NCBI GenBank assembly: GCA_902786505.1
Contig: CADACS010000002.1
Coordinates: 70,684-127,278 of the forward strand
DNA length: 56,595 nucleotides
From: an uncultured Planctomycetota bacterium
GTDB lineage: Bacteria; Planctomycetota; Planctomycetia; Pirellulales; Thermoguttaceae
Direction: 5' to 3'
The translations under genes were made by a program, and so were the position numbers. This document shows positions 47,201-53,863 of the stretch, piece by piece (position 1 is the stretch's first letter; each line of letters begins with the position of its first letter). Below the pieces are notes generated by a model that was not told where the DNA came from, did not search any database, and saw only the letters and a program-made list of their open reading frames with translations.

Positions 47201-47573
47201 TTTCGTAGCCGTTGAACGCGTCGGCTCCGACCGCGGAACCGGATATTTTAAAGCACAGTCCGGAGAAGCCGGCCGCCGCGGTAGGGAAGCGCAAATCGAG
47301 CTCGATCGCACCGCGCGCCGCCGTCTTCCAGTCGGGCTCGGCGAACGTCATTCGCGCGCCGGAATCCCCTTTTCCGAGTAAGGAGCCGTCTTCATTAAGC
47401 GTCCACTTGCCGCCAAATTCGTCGAAATTCTCCAGCGTTTGGGCCGGGCCGCTCGGAACGAACGGAAGCGCCTGAATCTTTTCAAGCAGAGTCGGCTCGT
47501 CGGCGCAAGCGGCCGCGGCGAACAGGAACAGGGCGGTTACGGCGGCTGCAAAACAGACTTTTATTTCTTTCAT
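44223..47573 (-). CDS. HzsA-related multihaem protein with LamG-like N-terminus
   Basis: The start at 47573 follows GAGGGAGCT; a longer frame upstream lacks a ribosome site. The 1116-residue protein has a signal peptide (to about 24, AAACADE), a LamG/DUF1080-like domain (about 40-225), a beta-propeller region (about 270-650) with INIDGTGLTQLTNGPFFDVSPAELPDGGIVFVSTRR and MNADGTGIKCVS repeats, and three CxxCH haem c sites at Cys776, 848 and 1005. The propeller plus c-haem layout matches the HzsA-related family, named after the alpha subunit of anammox hydrazine synthase but widespread in PVC bacteria that do not make hydrazine. Export and haem attachment outside the cytoplasm are expected; the reaction is unknown. 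Confidence 0.85.
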   Translation of the reverse strand: MKEIKVCFAAAVTALFLFAAAACADEPTLLEKIQALPFVPSGPAQTLENFDEFGGKWTLNEDGSLLGKGDSGARMTFAEPDWKTAARGAIELDLRFPTAAAGFSGLCFKISGSAVGADAFNGYEIGFNPAEKVVNLGAHRQNYTPIKRVPYDVPVGKFFTLRVEFDETGFVFYLDGVKSGEYRDPAPKEDDPLRAGSFALRLWQNDVEYRNVKARLGDSGPLVPAPFVKAQQETGEYPETLATDDLPPFIYIARSLLNRPYSVGNDLWQATPKKPGCAIRLVEPARPEKPIKTLFEDPEGSIYDMNLSFDAKTVYFSYRPKDSAYWNIWKINIDGTGLTQLTNGPFFDVSPAELPDGGIVFVSTRRFGRTVCQPGPASNLFRMNADGTGIKCVSMNTLSDFNPQVLPDGRVIFTRWEYVDRDLTFRQSLWTQNPEGTLYQLYYGNTIRDFGSVLQARPIPGAPASKVLATFAPHHGYPHGAIGIVDRSQGIEAGQGKGFVYWTKEFPVVQDVSREYAYRDPFPLDEERALCSFGSSGGVLGANSSGNDVRYRIWLLDSDGEKRLLCEEPELDCFYPIAVEETPRPPVQVSRVANPDLKKKLRPQLKPRELFSGLRQTDGVEPVAQYAKLAAAVNQNPEQDVCSVDGQNVSVDSWGIPERMNLLDGDPVGQVALADVYQGLEPYVKRGEVKSIRIMEQIRKTEELYDRSFDQSPSMGVATYYAKRCWGDVPVEEDGSANFYVPALREIYFQALDAQGREIQRMTSAVQFMPGESIGCIGCHEDRDSIPATAQDASRRPVAALRAPDTPVVPDFIYAAYRDRQKNGGNLALDAGVVDYPSLVQPVLDRYCVSCHDGVEPAGGYDLSGDMTRYFSSSYESLLLKSRSYRQANMLTGKMPDDQLALGKPLVQFYWLLFTTSAVNEPYTTGALASRLPDYFAKEHCGQDVDEESMKRVNFWLDSNAIYQGTYANARPKSAGRRDRWAPLDGPGRADWFEKSLKPIYDAKCAECHKNLLGGNRDLPGVHDALNIDWTGRFGWIDLSRPEKSPLLTEHLAKDQGGRGVSTDKNAPQDAPKLIFTSKDDPDWQTMYQAILQGKADAEARPEADRPGFAGARPEP

Positions 47574-47712
47574 AGCTCCCTCTTGTGTTTTTTGGAACGG
47601 CGTCGCGCCAAAGGAATTCCATGCGGCGATTATACGCGCTGACAAAAACGAATGCAACGAAAGTTACGCCGACATGATAAAAATAATTTTTGTTTTTGGT
47701 TTTTTCAAATGA

Positions 47713-47741
47713 TTGACGAATCGGGCGCGGTTTAATAAACT
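47713..47741 (+). promoter_or_regulatory. Possible promoter of the RND efflux operon
   Basis: TTGACG (47713-47718), 17 bases, TAAACT (47736-47741), about 120 bases before the adaptor ATG. The -10 element is a weak match. Confidence 0.4.
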
Positions 47742-47864
47742 TTGTGAGACCGTTCCTCTGTTGTTTATTGAATTGAAATAACGTCTTACAGAGGCCGCGG
47801 CGCCTCCGCAATCCCTTTTGAGGGGCCTTCGCCGCTTTCAAAGGCGACGCCGAAAGGAATCATA

Positions 47865-49136
47865 ATGAACCGTCCGATACGATACGCTTTTTTTATTTTG
47901 ATACTGTCCGTCTTTTCAGGATGCATAGCGAAAACGGAACCGGAAAGAATGGAACGCAAGAACGACGGGCCCGTTCCCGCGCACGTCGTCGAGGCGATTG
48001 CGCGGCCGGTAACCGAATACGCCGAGCTCACCGGCCGGACGGAGGCGGTCGAATCGGTCGAAGTACGCGCGCAGGTTTCCGGATATCTCGAATCGATCGA
48101 CTTTAAACCGGGCTCGTTCGTCCGCAAAGGAGACGTTCTTTTCCGACTTGATTCCCGCGTTTACAAAGCGGTCTTAGAGCAGCGCAAAGCGGACGTAGAG
48201 GCCAAAGAGGCCGAACTCAAGCAGCTCGACTTGGATCTCCAGCGTCAGCGCGCGCTCGATTCGCGCCAGGCGACGTCGAAACAGCAGGTGGAGCAGGCGC
48301 AAACCGATTATGAAACGTGCCTTGCGCAACTTGCGGCCGCGCGCGCCAGTCTCGACCGCGCGCAAATTGATCTCGACTACGCGACGGTCGTCTCGCCTAT
48401 CGACGGAGAAGCGAGCCGCGAACAGCTTACCGTCGGGAACCTCGTTTCCGTCGGCTCGACTCTTCTCACGCGCGTCGTCGCCGTCGATCCGATTTACGTT
48501 TTCTTTGACGTCGACGAACGGACGCTTCTGAAATTCCGCGAAGAGACGAAGAATTCGAGCGCGACGTCTCAATTTAACGTGAAATTCGCGATTGGAGACG
48601 GCGGTTTTACGCGCGAAGCGCGCGTCGATTTTTCAGAACCGAGCCTGAACGAAACGACCGGCACGCTTGAATTCCGCGCCGTCGCCGACAATAAAGCAAA
48701 CGAGTCGGGCCGGCGCGATCTCATTCCCGGCTTGCGGCTGCGCGTTCTGTTTCCGACGACGCCCGAATATAACGCGGTTCTCGTCCCGGAAGAGGCGATT
48801 ATTACCGACCAGAACGTCAAACGCGTCTACGCGTTAGGGCCCGACAATAAAATCGTCTCGACGGCCGTCGAACTCGGGCCCATTCAGGACGACAATATGC
48901 GCGTCGTTAAGTCCGGGCTGAACGCGGGCGACCGCGTCGTTATCGACAACTTCTTGAAATTAAAGCCCGACTCGACGGTCGAACCGATCGCGGCCCCGTC
49001 GGAATCGCCGACCCGAATCGTCCGCGAAGACGGAACGATCATCAATCGCGACGGAACAGAAGAGCACGACGATATTTACGAATGGTCGCTCCATCGCGGT
49101 CAGGAAAAGGCTCCCGCGTCGAACGACGCGTCTTAG
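47865..49136 (+). CDS. RND efflux periplasmic adaptor (AcrA/MexA type), lipoprotein
   Basis: Membrane-fusion subunit linking the RND pump to an outer-membrane channel. AAAGGAATC precedes the ATG. The signal ends in a lipobox (LSVFSGC, Cys20). Lipoyl halves VRAQVSGYLESIDFKPGSFVRKGDVLFRLD and DYATVVSPIDGEASREQLTVGNLVSVG flank a coiled-coil hairpin (about 100-170, Glu/Gln/Ala-rich). The beta-barrel and membrane-proximal domains follow, with VLVPEEAIITDQNVKRVYALG. The Glu/His-rich tail is short. The pump gene follows after 78 bases, but no outer-membrane channel gene is adjacent. Confidence 0.95.
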   Translation: MNRPIRYAFFILILSVFSGCIAKTEPERMERKNDGPVPAHVVEAIARPVTEYAELTGRTEAVESVEVRAQVSGYLESIDFKPGSFVRKGDVLFRLDSRVYKAVLEQRKADVEAKEAELKQLDLDLQRQRALDSRQATSKQQVEQAQTDYETCLAQLAAARASLDRAQIDLDYATVVSPIDGEASREQLTVGNLVSVGSTLLTRVVAVDPIYVFFDVDERTLLKFREETKNSSATSQFNVKFAIGDGGFTREARVDFSEPSLNETTGTLEFRAVADNKANESGRRDLIPGLRLRVLFPTTPEYNAVLVPEEAIITDQNVKRVYALGPDNKIVSTAVELGPIQDDNMRVVKSGLNAGDRVVIDNFLKLKPDSTVEPIAAPSESPTRIVREDGTIINRDGTEEHDDIYEWSLHRGQEKAPASNDAS

Positions 49137-49214
49137 CGCGCCGGCCCTTTCGTCGTTCTCAACCGCGGCTCAGCGCCGCAAACGGAGTTATTTCAAGTAT
49201 AAAGACAAAAACTC

Positions 49215-52200
49215 ATGGCGCGTTTTTTTATCGATCGACCCATTTTCGCGAGCGTCCTGTCGATTCTCATTGTGCTTGTCGGCGTCATCGCGTACTTTTC
49301 GCTCCCTCTTGCGCAGTATCCGAACGTGGCGCCGCCGACGATCAGCGTCAGCGCGTCCTATTCCGGTTCCAACGCGCGCGCGGTCGCCGATTCGGTCGCG
49401 ACGCTTATCGAGGATCAGGTCAACGGCGTCGAAGGAATGCTCTACATGGAGTCGAGCAGTACGAACGACGGCCGCATGAACCTCAGCGTTACGTTTGAGA
49501 CGGGCACGGATCTCAACGACGCGCTCGTTCTCGTGCAGAATCGCGTGTCCCTTGCGACGTCGAAACTCCCGGAACAGGTTAAAAAAGTGGGGGTTACCGT
49601 TCGCAAACGTTCCCCGACCGTTCTCATGATGGTCAACTTCATTTCGCCGTCAAAGACGTTCGATCAGGTCTACTTGAGCAATTTTGTTTCGCTTCGCGTT
49701 CGCGACGCGATTGCGCGCGTCGAGGGCGTCGGGGATATCTCGATTTGGGGCGAAAAGGCGTACAGTATGCGCATTTGGCTCGACCCGGCGAAAATCGCCG
49801 CGCGGCATATGAACGCGTCGGACGTCGTTAAAGCGATTCAAGAGCAAAATAAACAGGTCGCTTCCGGAACGATCGGCGAGCCCCCGATGGATCAGCCGAT
49901 CGTACTGCAGTTTCCAACGAATCTAAAGGGCCGGCTGCTTGAGCCGGAAGAATTTGAACAGATCGTCGTACAAACGGACGAGGAAGGGCGCGTCACGCTC
50001 CTTAAAGACGTCGCGCGCGTCGAGCTTTCCTCGCTCGCGACGACGGTAACGAGCGCGTTTAACGGACTGCCGACCGTTACGCTTTCGGTCTATCAGCTTC
50101 CGGACGCGAACGCGGTCGCGACGTCGCAGCGCGTTCGGGCCGCGATCGCCGAGCTCTCGAAATCGTTCCCGGACGGAATAGAATACGTCGTCTCGTACGA
50201 TACGACGCCGTACGTCGTCGAGTCGATTCATGAAGTCAAAAAGACGCTCATTGAGGCGACAATTCTCGTCGCGCTCGTCGTCATTCTCTTTTTGCAGAGC
50301 TGGCGCGCGACGATTATTCCGCTCCTTGCCGTGCCCATTTCGCTCATCGGCACCTGCGCGGCGATGTACGCGCTGGGATTCAGCCTCAATAATCTCTCCC
50401 TGTTTGGGCTTGTCTTAGCGATTGGAATCGTCGTCGACGACGCGATTGTCGTCGTAGAAAATGTGGAACGGCACATGGCGGACGGACTGCCCCCGAAGGA
50501 GGCGGCGTACGTCGCAATGAAAGAGGTTTCGGGCGCGCTCGTCGCGATCGCGCTTGTGCTTGCGTCCGTCTTTATTCCCGCGTCGTGCGTGCCGGGAATC
50601 GTCGGAATGTTCTACCGCGAGTTCGCGCTGACAATCGCGGTTTCCACGCTGATTTCGTGCTTCGTTTCGCTTACGCTCAGTCCGGCGCTGTGCGCGATTT
50701 TTCTGCTCCCGAAAGGGGCGCGCCGCGATCCGATAACATTCTTGGTCGACGTGCTGTTCGGCTGGTTCTTTAAACTGTTCAACGTATTCTTTAAGGCGTC
50801 GACGGCGGTCTACGTCGGTTTGGTGCGCTGCCTGCTGCGCGTTTCGCTTTTGACGCTGATCGTCTACGGCGGTCTGATCTTCCTGACGACTCAGGAATTC
50901 AAGCAGACGCGGTCGGGCTTTATTCCGCAGCAGGACAAGGGGATTATGCGCGGGGCGGTTCAGCTGCCGGACTCCGCGTCCCTGTTCCGAACAAGAGAAA
51001 TGATGCGGAAAGTCTATCGGCTCGCGCTTGAAACGGAAGGCGTCGCCTATGTGACCGGTATTGAAGGGCGCAGCGCGCTCGTCGACTGCGCCGCGTCGAA
51101 TTTCGGAACGCTGAACTTCATTTTGGATCCGTTTGAAGAGCGCGCGAAGACGGGCCGCACCGACGTCGTCATTCAAAAAGAACTGCTCGAGAAATTCGAT
51201 AAGCTTACGGAAGGCAAGGCGTTTGTCTTTCGCGCCGCGCCGGTCGACGGCGTCGGTCTGGGCGGCTTCAAAGTGCAGGTTCAAGATAAGAGCGGCTCGA
51301 GCGATCTGTCGAATCTGCAGTCGGTCGGCGATCTCATTGTCGAGAAAGGCGCGGACTATCCGCAGCTCTATTCGCTTCAGAGCGCGTTCCGCGGCGCTAC
51401 GCCCCAGCTCTTTATTGACGTCGACCGCAAAAAGATCAAATCGATGAACGTGTCGATCGACGACGTTTTCGACACGCTCAATATCTATCTCGGTTCTCAC
51501 TACGTCAACGATATAACGTTCCTGGAACGCAGTTTCCGGGTAACGGCGCAGGCGGACGGCCCGTTCCGCTCGCTCGCGGACGACGTCTATCGGCTCTACG
51601 TTCAGAATCGGAAAGGGGAGTCTGTGCCGCTCGGCTCGCTTCTTACCGTGCGCGATTCGACCGGCCCGGTCGCGATTAAACGGTTCAATATGTTCCCGTC
51701 GACGGCGATCAGCGGTCAGACGTCGCCCGGCTACAGTTCGGGCGAGGCCATGAAGGCGATGGAAAAGCTGCTCGACGAAAATCTGCCGTCGACCATGGGC
51801 TACGAGTGGACGGAACTTGCGCTGTTAGAGAAGCGCGCGGGAAATACGGCGATCTACGTCTTTATTCTGGCGGTTGTGTTCGTCTTTCTCCTGCTTGCCG
51901 CGCTCTACGAAAGCTGGTCGCTTCCGTTTGCGATCGTGCTCGTTGTGCCGATGTGCCTCCTGTGCTCGCTCGTCGGAGTCAATATTGCGGAATCGGATAT
52001 GAACGTCTTTACGCAGATTGGCTTCTTCGTTCTCATTGGCCTGGCGTGCAAGAACGCGATTCTCATTGTCGAGTTCGCTAAGGATTTGCAGGTGAAAGAG
52101 GGTCTTCGCGGTCGCGACGCGACCCTTCAGGCGTGCAAACTGCGTCTCCGCCCGATTCTCATGACGTCGCTGGCGTTCATTCTTGGCGTCGCGCCGCTCA

Positions 52201-52415
52201 TGTACGGCATGGGCGCGGGGCACGAGATGCGGTTCGCGCTCGGCGTCGCCGTCTTCTCGGGAATGATTGGCGTTACCGTTTTCGGTATCTTTCTTACCCC
52301 GGTCTTCTATTATGTGATTCAGCGGTTCTCTCATCAGACGAGACGCGCGAACGCCGCGCCCGCGGGCGGGAAGACGCGCGAGGACGGGGAACCGGCCTCA
52401 AGTTCGGAGAAGTGA
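49215..52415 (+). CDS. RND multidrug efflux permease (AcrB/MexB family)
   Basis: Proton-driven inner-membrane pump of the HAE-1 type, 1066 residues. The N-terminus MARFFIDRPIFASVLSILIVLVGVIAYFSLPLAQYPNVAPPTISVSA is canonical. The proton-relay Asp pair is in GIVVDDAIVVVENVERHM (near residue 405), and the relay Lys in GLACKNAILIVEFAKDL (near 950). The porter-domain motif GFIPQQDKGIMRGAVQLPDSASL is also present. Preferred substrates cannot be told from sequence. With the adaptor it forms a two-gene unit. Confidence 0.96.
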   Translation: MARFFIDRPIFASVLSILIVLVGVIAYFSLPLAQYPNVAPPTISVSASYSGSNARAVADSVATLIEDQVNGVEGMLYMESSSTNDGRMNLSVTFETGTDLNDALVLVQNRVSLATSKLPEQVKKVGVTVRKRSPTVLMMVNFISPSKTFDQVYLSNFVSLRVRDAIARVEGVGDISIWGEKAYSMRIWLDPAKIAARHMNASDVVKAIQEQNKQVASGTIGEPPMDQPIVLQFPTNLKGRLLEPEEFEQIVVQTDEEGRVTLLKDVARVELSSLATTVTSAFNGLPTVTLSVYQLPDANAVATSQRVRAAIAELSKSFPDGIEYVVSYDTTPYVVESIHEVKKTLIEATILVALVVILFLQSWRATIIPLLAVPISLIGTCAAMYALGFSLNNLSLFGLVLAIGIVVDDAIVVVENVERHMADGLPPKEAAYVAMKEVSGALVAIALVLASVFIPASCVPGIVGMFYREFALTIAVSTLISCFVSLTLSPALCAIFLLPKGARRDPITFLVDVLFGWFFKLFNVFFKASTAVYVGLVRCLLRVSLLTLIVYGGLIFLTTQEFKQTRSGFIPQQDKGIMRGAVQLPDSASLFRTREMMRKVYRLALETEGVAYVTGIEGRSALVDCAASNFGTLNFILDPFEERAKTGRTDVVIQKELLEKFDKLTEGKAFVFRAAPVDGVGLGGFKVQVQDKSGSSDLSNLQSVGDLIVEKGADYPQLYSLQSAFRGATPQLFIDVDRKKIKSMNVSIDDVFDTLNIYLGSHYVNDITFLERSFRVTAQADGPFRSLADDVYRLYVQNRKGESVPLGSLLTVRDSTGPVAIKRFNMFPSTAISGQTSPGYSSGEAMKAMEKLLDENLPSTMGYEWTELALLEKRAGNTAIYVFILAVVFVFLLLAALYESWSLPFAIVLVVPMCLLCSLVGVNIAESDMNVFTQIGFFVLIGLACKNAILIVEFAKDLQVKEGLRGRDATLQACKLRLRPILMTSLAFILGVAPLMYGMGAGHEMRFALGVAVFSGMIGVTVFGIFLTPVFYYVIQRFSHQTRRANAAPAGGKTREDGEPASSSEK

Positions 52416-52436
52416 GCCGATAACGGCGCCGCGCGG

Positions 52437-52470
52437 ACAAAAAAAGACGCTCCGATTTCTCGGAGCGTCT
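52437..52470 (-). terminator. Terminator of the 47-residue peptide gene
   Basis: AGACGCTCCGA (52445-52455) pairs perfectly with TCGGAGCGTCT (52460-52470) around a 4-base loop. The T-run (seven Ts) lies on the minus-strand side, so it serves the minus-strand peptide rather than the pump gene, although the stem may also slow plus-strand transcripts. Confidence 0.82.
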
Positions 52471-52537
52471 GTATGCGTATAATTGCCGGAGCCCGCGCAA
52501 TTTTCGCGCCGGTCAACGCGGCGTTTGCGTCAACGGA

Positions 52538-52681
52538 TCATTCGTCGTCGCCGCCTTCTTCAATGACGTCGTCGCCAACGCCAAGTTCGGGCGCGCCGGC
52601 AGAGGTCTTGTTGACGGGTTCTGCGACTTGGAAGGAAAGAATGAAGCAGTTAGGAGCGACGTATTCTTCACGTGTAGTCAT
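52538..52681 (-). CDS. Candidate RiPP-like precursor peptide A (47 residues)
   Basis: A 47-residue peptide read on the minus strand. AAAGGTGA lies 10 bases before the ATG and a perfect terminator follows about 70 bases after the stop. The N-terminal half contains YVAPNC, then F-x-V-x-E-x-VNKTS; the C-terminal half is Gly/Asp/Glu-rich and ends GGDDE. Peptide B at 53281 has the same pattern with different filler residues, which indicates selection on a coding sequence. A single Cys sits at 12. With a PqqD protein and an S24/S26-type peptidase nearby, the conserved part reads as a leader. Which residues would be modified, if any, cannot be seen. Confidence 0.72.
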   Translation of the reverse strand: MTTREEYVAPNCFILSFQVAEPVNKTSAGAPELGVGDDVIEEGGDDE

Positions 52682-52691
52682 TTTTGTAAGG

Positions 52692-52894
52692 TCACCTTTC
52701 TAGCATACGCTTGTCGTCGAATCGCAAGCCGTAAACCAACTGCGGAACGCGCGCTTTCGGCATTTCCGACGCCTCGGCGCGTTCGGCACGTTTTCCACCT
52801 CGCGCTCGTCGCGCGTGAAACTGATCGGCTTGTCGTCGCGCGCCGCGACAAACCGCGCGACGGCGCAAACCAAACACCGTTTATAAGGATACAC
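52692..52894 (-). pseudogene. Possible frameshifted small gene in the peptide A leader
   Basis: On the minus strand, one frame carries local-style codons from about 52885 to 52775 (VAARDDKPISFTRDERE, then VENVPNA). A second frame, shifted by -1, carries them from about 52780 to 52692 (ASEMPKARVPQLVYGL, then RFDDKRMLER, stop TGA). Neither frame alone looks coding throughout. Together they would make one protein of about 65 residues with a single frameshift. Its stop TGA sits inside the ribosome site of peptide A. No family is recognised. Confidence 0.3.
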
Positions 52895-52913
52895 TATTTC
52901 TTTTTTTAGTCAA
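52886..52913 (-). promoter_or_regulatory. Putative promoter upstream of peptide A
   Basis: On the minus strand TTGACT (52913-52908), 16 bases, TATCCT (52891-52886). The leader to the peptide A start would be about 200 bases, and the site overlaps the start of the possible frameshifted gene, so only one of the two readings may be right. Confidence 0.45.
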
Positions 52914-53209
52914 TTGCGGTTTAACTTCAAATTAGAAATTTCATACGCAAAACAGAGAGAGAAGTTCTTACTTTGCCGCCGCCCTGCTAATCAGAGAGAC
53001 AGGCCGTGAGTATGCCTTTGACTGTTCCCGACGGGTATAAATCCCAGTTACCGTTTGTATTTACACGAGTTGTGAACGCGCGCGCGGTCGTCGGATCGCG
53101 CAGTCTGCCGCTGCGCCAGCTCTTGTTTAGCTTGTGTATATTACCCAGTTTTTTAATGCTTTACTATCGGAACCGTTCAAAAAAATTTTTTTCTTGCGGT
53201 GAAAAATAC

Positions 53210-53240
53210 TTGACGAAAGTAGGAAAAGGAATAATAATAT
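53210..53240 (+). promoter_or_regulatory. Putative promoter of peptide B
   Basis: TTGACG (53210-53215), 16 bases, TAATAA (53232-53237); TAATAT at 53235-53240 is an alternative. The leader would be about 35-40 bases and contains GAGAGGTG seven bases before the ATG. Confidence 0.55.
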
Positions 53241-53280
53241 CGTCAGGCTAATTTAGATAACCCTTGAGAGGTGTTTCATC

Positions 53281-53433
53281 ATGACATTTGAAAAACAAAC
53301 CTACGTTGCTCCCGCTTGCTCCGTCGTGACTTTCGAAGTCGAAGAAGACGTCAACAAGATTTCCAAAGAACGCGCTTCTTTTGGCGCGGACGTTGAACAG
53401 GAAGACGTTTTCCCGGAAGACGAGGCCGAGTGA
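53281..53433 (+). CDS. Candidate RiPP-like precursor peptide B (50 residues)
   Basis: A 50-residue peptide with promoter, GAGAGGTG ribosome site and a downstream hairpin. YVAPAC (8-13) is followed by F-E-V-E-E-D-VNKIS (18-28), aligning without gaps to peptide A over 20 residues. The C-terminal 22 residues (KERASFGADVEQEDVFPEDEAE region) are acidic and differ from peptide A, as expected of a variable core after a conserved leader. One Cys at 13. PqqD lies 2.7 kb downstream on the same strand. An alternative is a small regulatory or structural peptide unrelated to PqqD. Confidence 0.75.
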   Translation: MTFEKQTYVAPACSVVTFEVEEDVNKISKERASFGADVEQEDVFPEDEAE

Positions 53434-53442
53434 GCTGATTTC

Positions 53443-53497
53443 TTGGACTGAGTTCGGTCTAGCGCTTCTTCTCGAGCAGTAGACCGAACTTGCCAAG
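53443..53497 (+). terminator. Extended hairpin after peptide B, terminator or attenuator
   Basis: AGTTCGGTCTA (53451-53461) pairs perfectly with TAGACCGAACT (53480-53490). Outside it, CTTGG (53443-53447) pairs with CCAAG (53493-53497) across a small internal loop. The run after the stem is only GGGTTTTG, so termination may be partial, as in operons where a stem reduces read-through from a precursor-peptide gene to downstream genes. Confidence 0.6.
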
Positions 53498-53780
53498 GGT
53501 TTTGCTTCTGTGTCCGCGCGTCGTTGGCGTTGCGGAGTTGGAGGTCTTGTTGTGTCTTTACGGTTCTCTTGGCCGTATTCTCTTTTCAGTTGTTTATCCG
53601 TTCTTTTGATTCTGTTCTTTGAACGGAGCTTTCGTTTGAACCTTTCTGCGAGTACGTTTCCTTTTGCCGCGCCGCGTTTTTTTGCGAACAGCGCTCATAC
53701 CGCGTTTTTTTCATTCAGAACGCCCTTTTAAACTTCCTCTTTCGTATCGGCGCCGCGCGTAAATTTGTTTTTTTAATCTA

Positions 53781-53808
53781 TTGTTTGAAAGCCGTCTTTT
53801 TTTATAAT
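53781..53808 (+). promoter_or_regulatory. Promoter of the LEPR-XLL gene
   Basis: TTGTTT (53781-53786), 16 bases, perfect TATAAT (53803-53808). The transcript would start about 50 bases before the ATG at 53864 and could continue through the PqqD and peptidase genes. Confidence 0.55.
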
Positions 53809-53863
53809 TCTGTACGTAGGCAATAACACTTGTTGCGGAAACGCTCAAAGGTCCGTCAGATCA

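Larger units (their letters stand above)
52682..53280. other. 599-base divergent region between the two peptide genes
   Basis: The region contains the promoters of both peptides and, next to peptide A, a stretch with protein-like codon use that changes frame (annotated separately). The middle (52920-53200) is AT-rich. A short open frame from a GTG near 53006 has ordinary composition but no support. The T/A-rich tract at 53178-53193 lies just upstream of the peptide B promoter. Confidence 0.45.
53434..53863. other. 430-base gap between peptide B and the LEPR-XLL gene
   Basis: Contains the hairpin after peptide B and the promoter of the next gene. An open frame of 73 codons from a GTG at 53510 is hydrophobic and Phe/Arg-rich but has no ribosome site. 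I see nothing else. Confidence 0.45.

Noticed and set aside
44223..47573. True hydrazine synthase alpha subunit
   Set aside because: Domain order resembles the family, but there are no beta/gamma subunits or other anammox genes nearby, and HzsA-related proteins are common in PVC bacteria without hydrazine metabolism.
53006..53251. 81-codon plus-strand frame between the two peptide genes
   Set aside because: It would end across the peptide B promoter, has a GTG start without a good ribosome site, and mixed codon use.
53510..53731. 73-codon hydrophobic frame after peptide B
   Set aside because: GTG start without ribosome site; Phe/Arg/Ser-rich composition is what T-rich intergenic DNA gives by chance.
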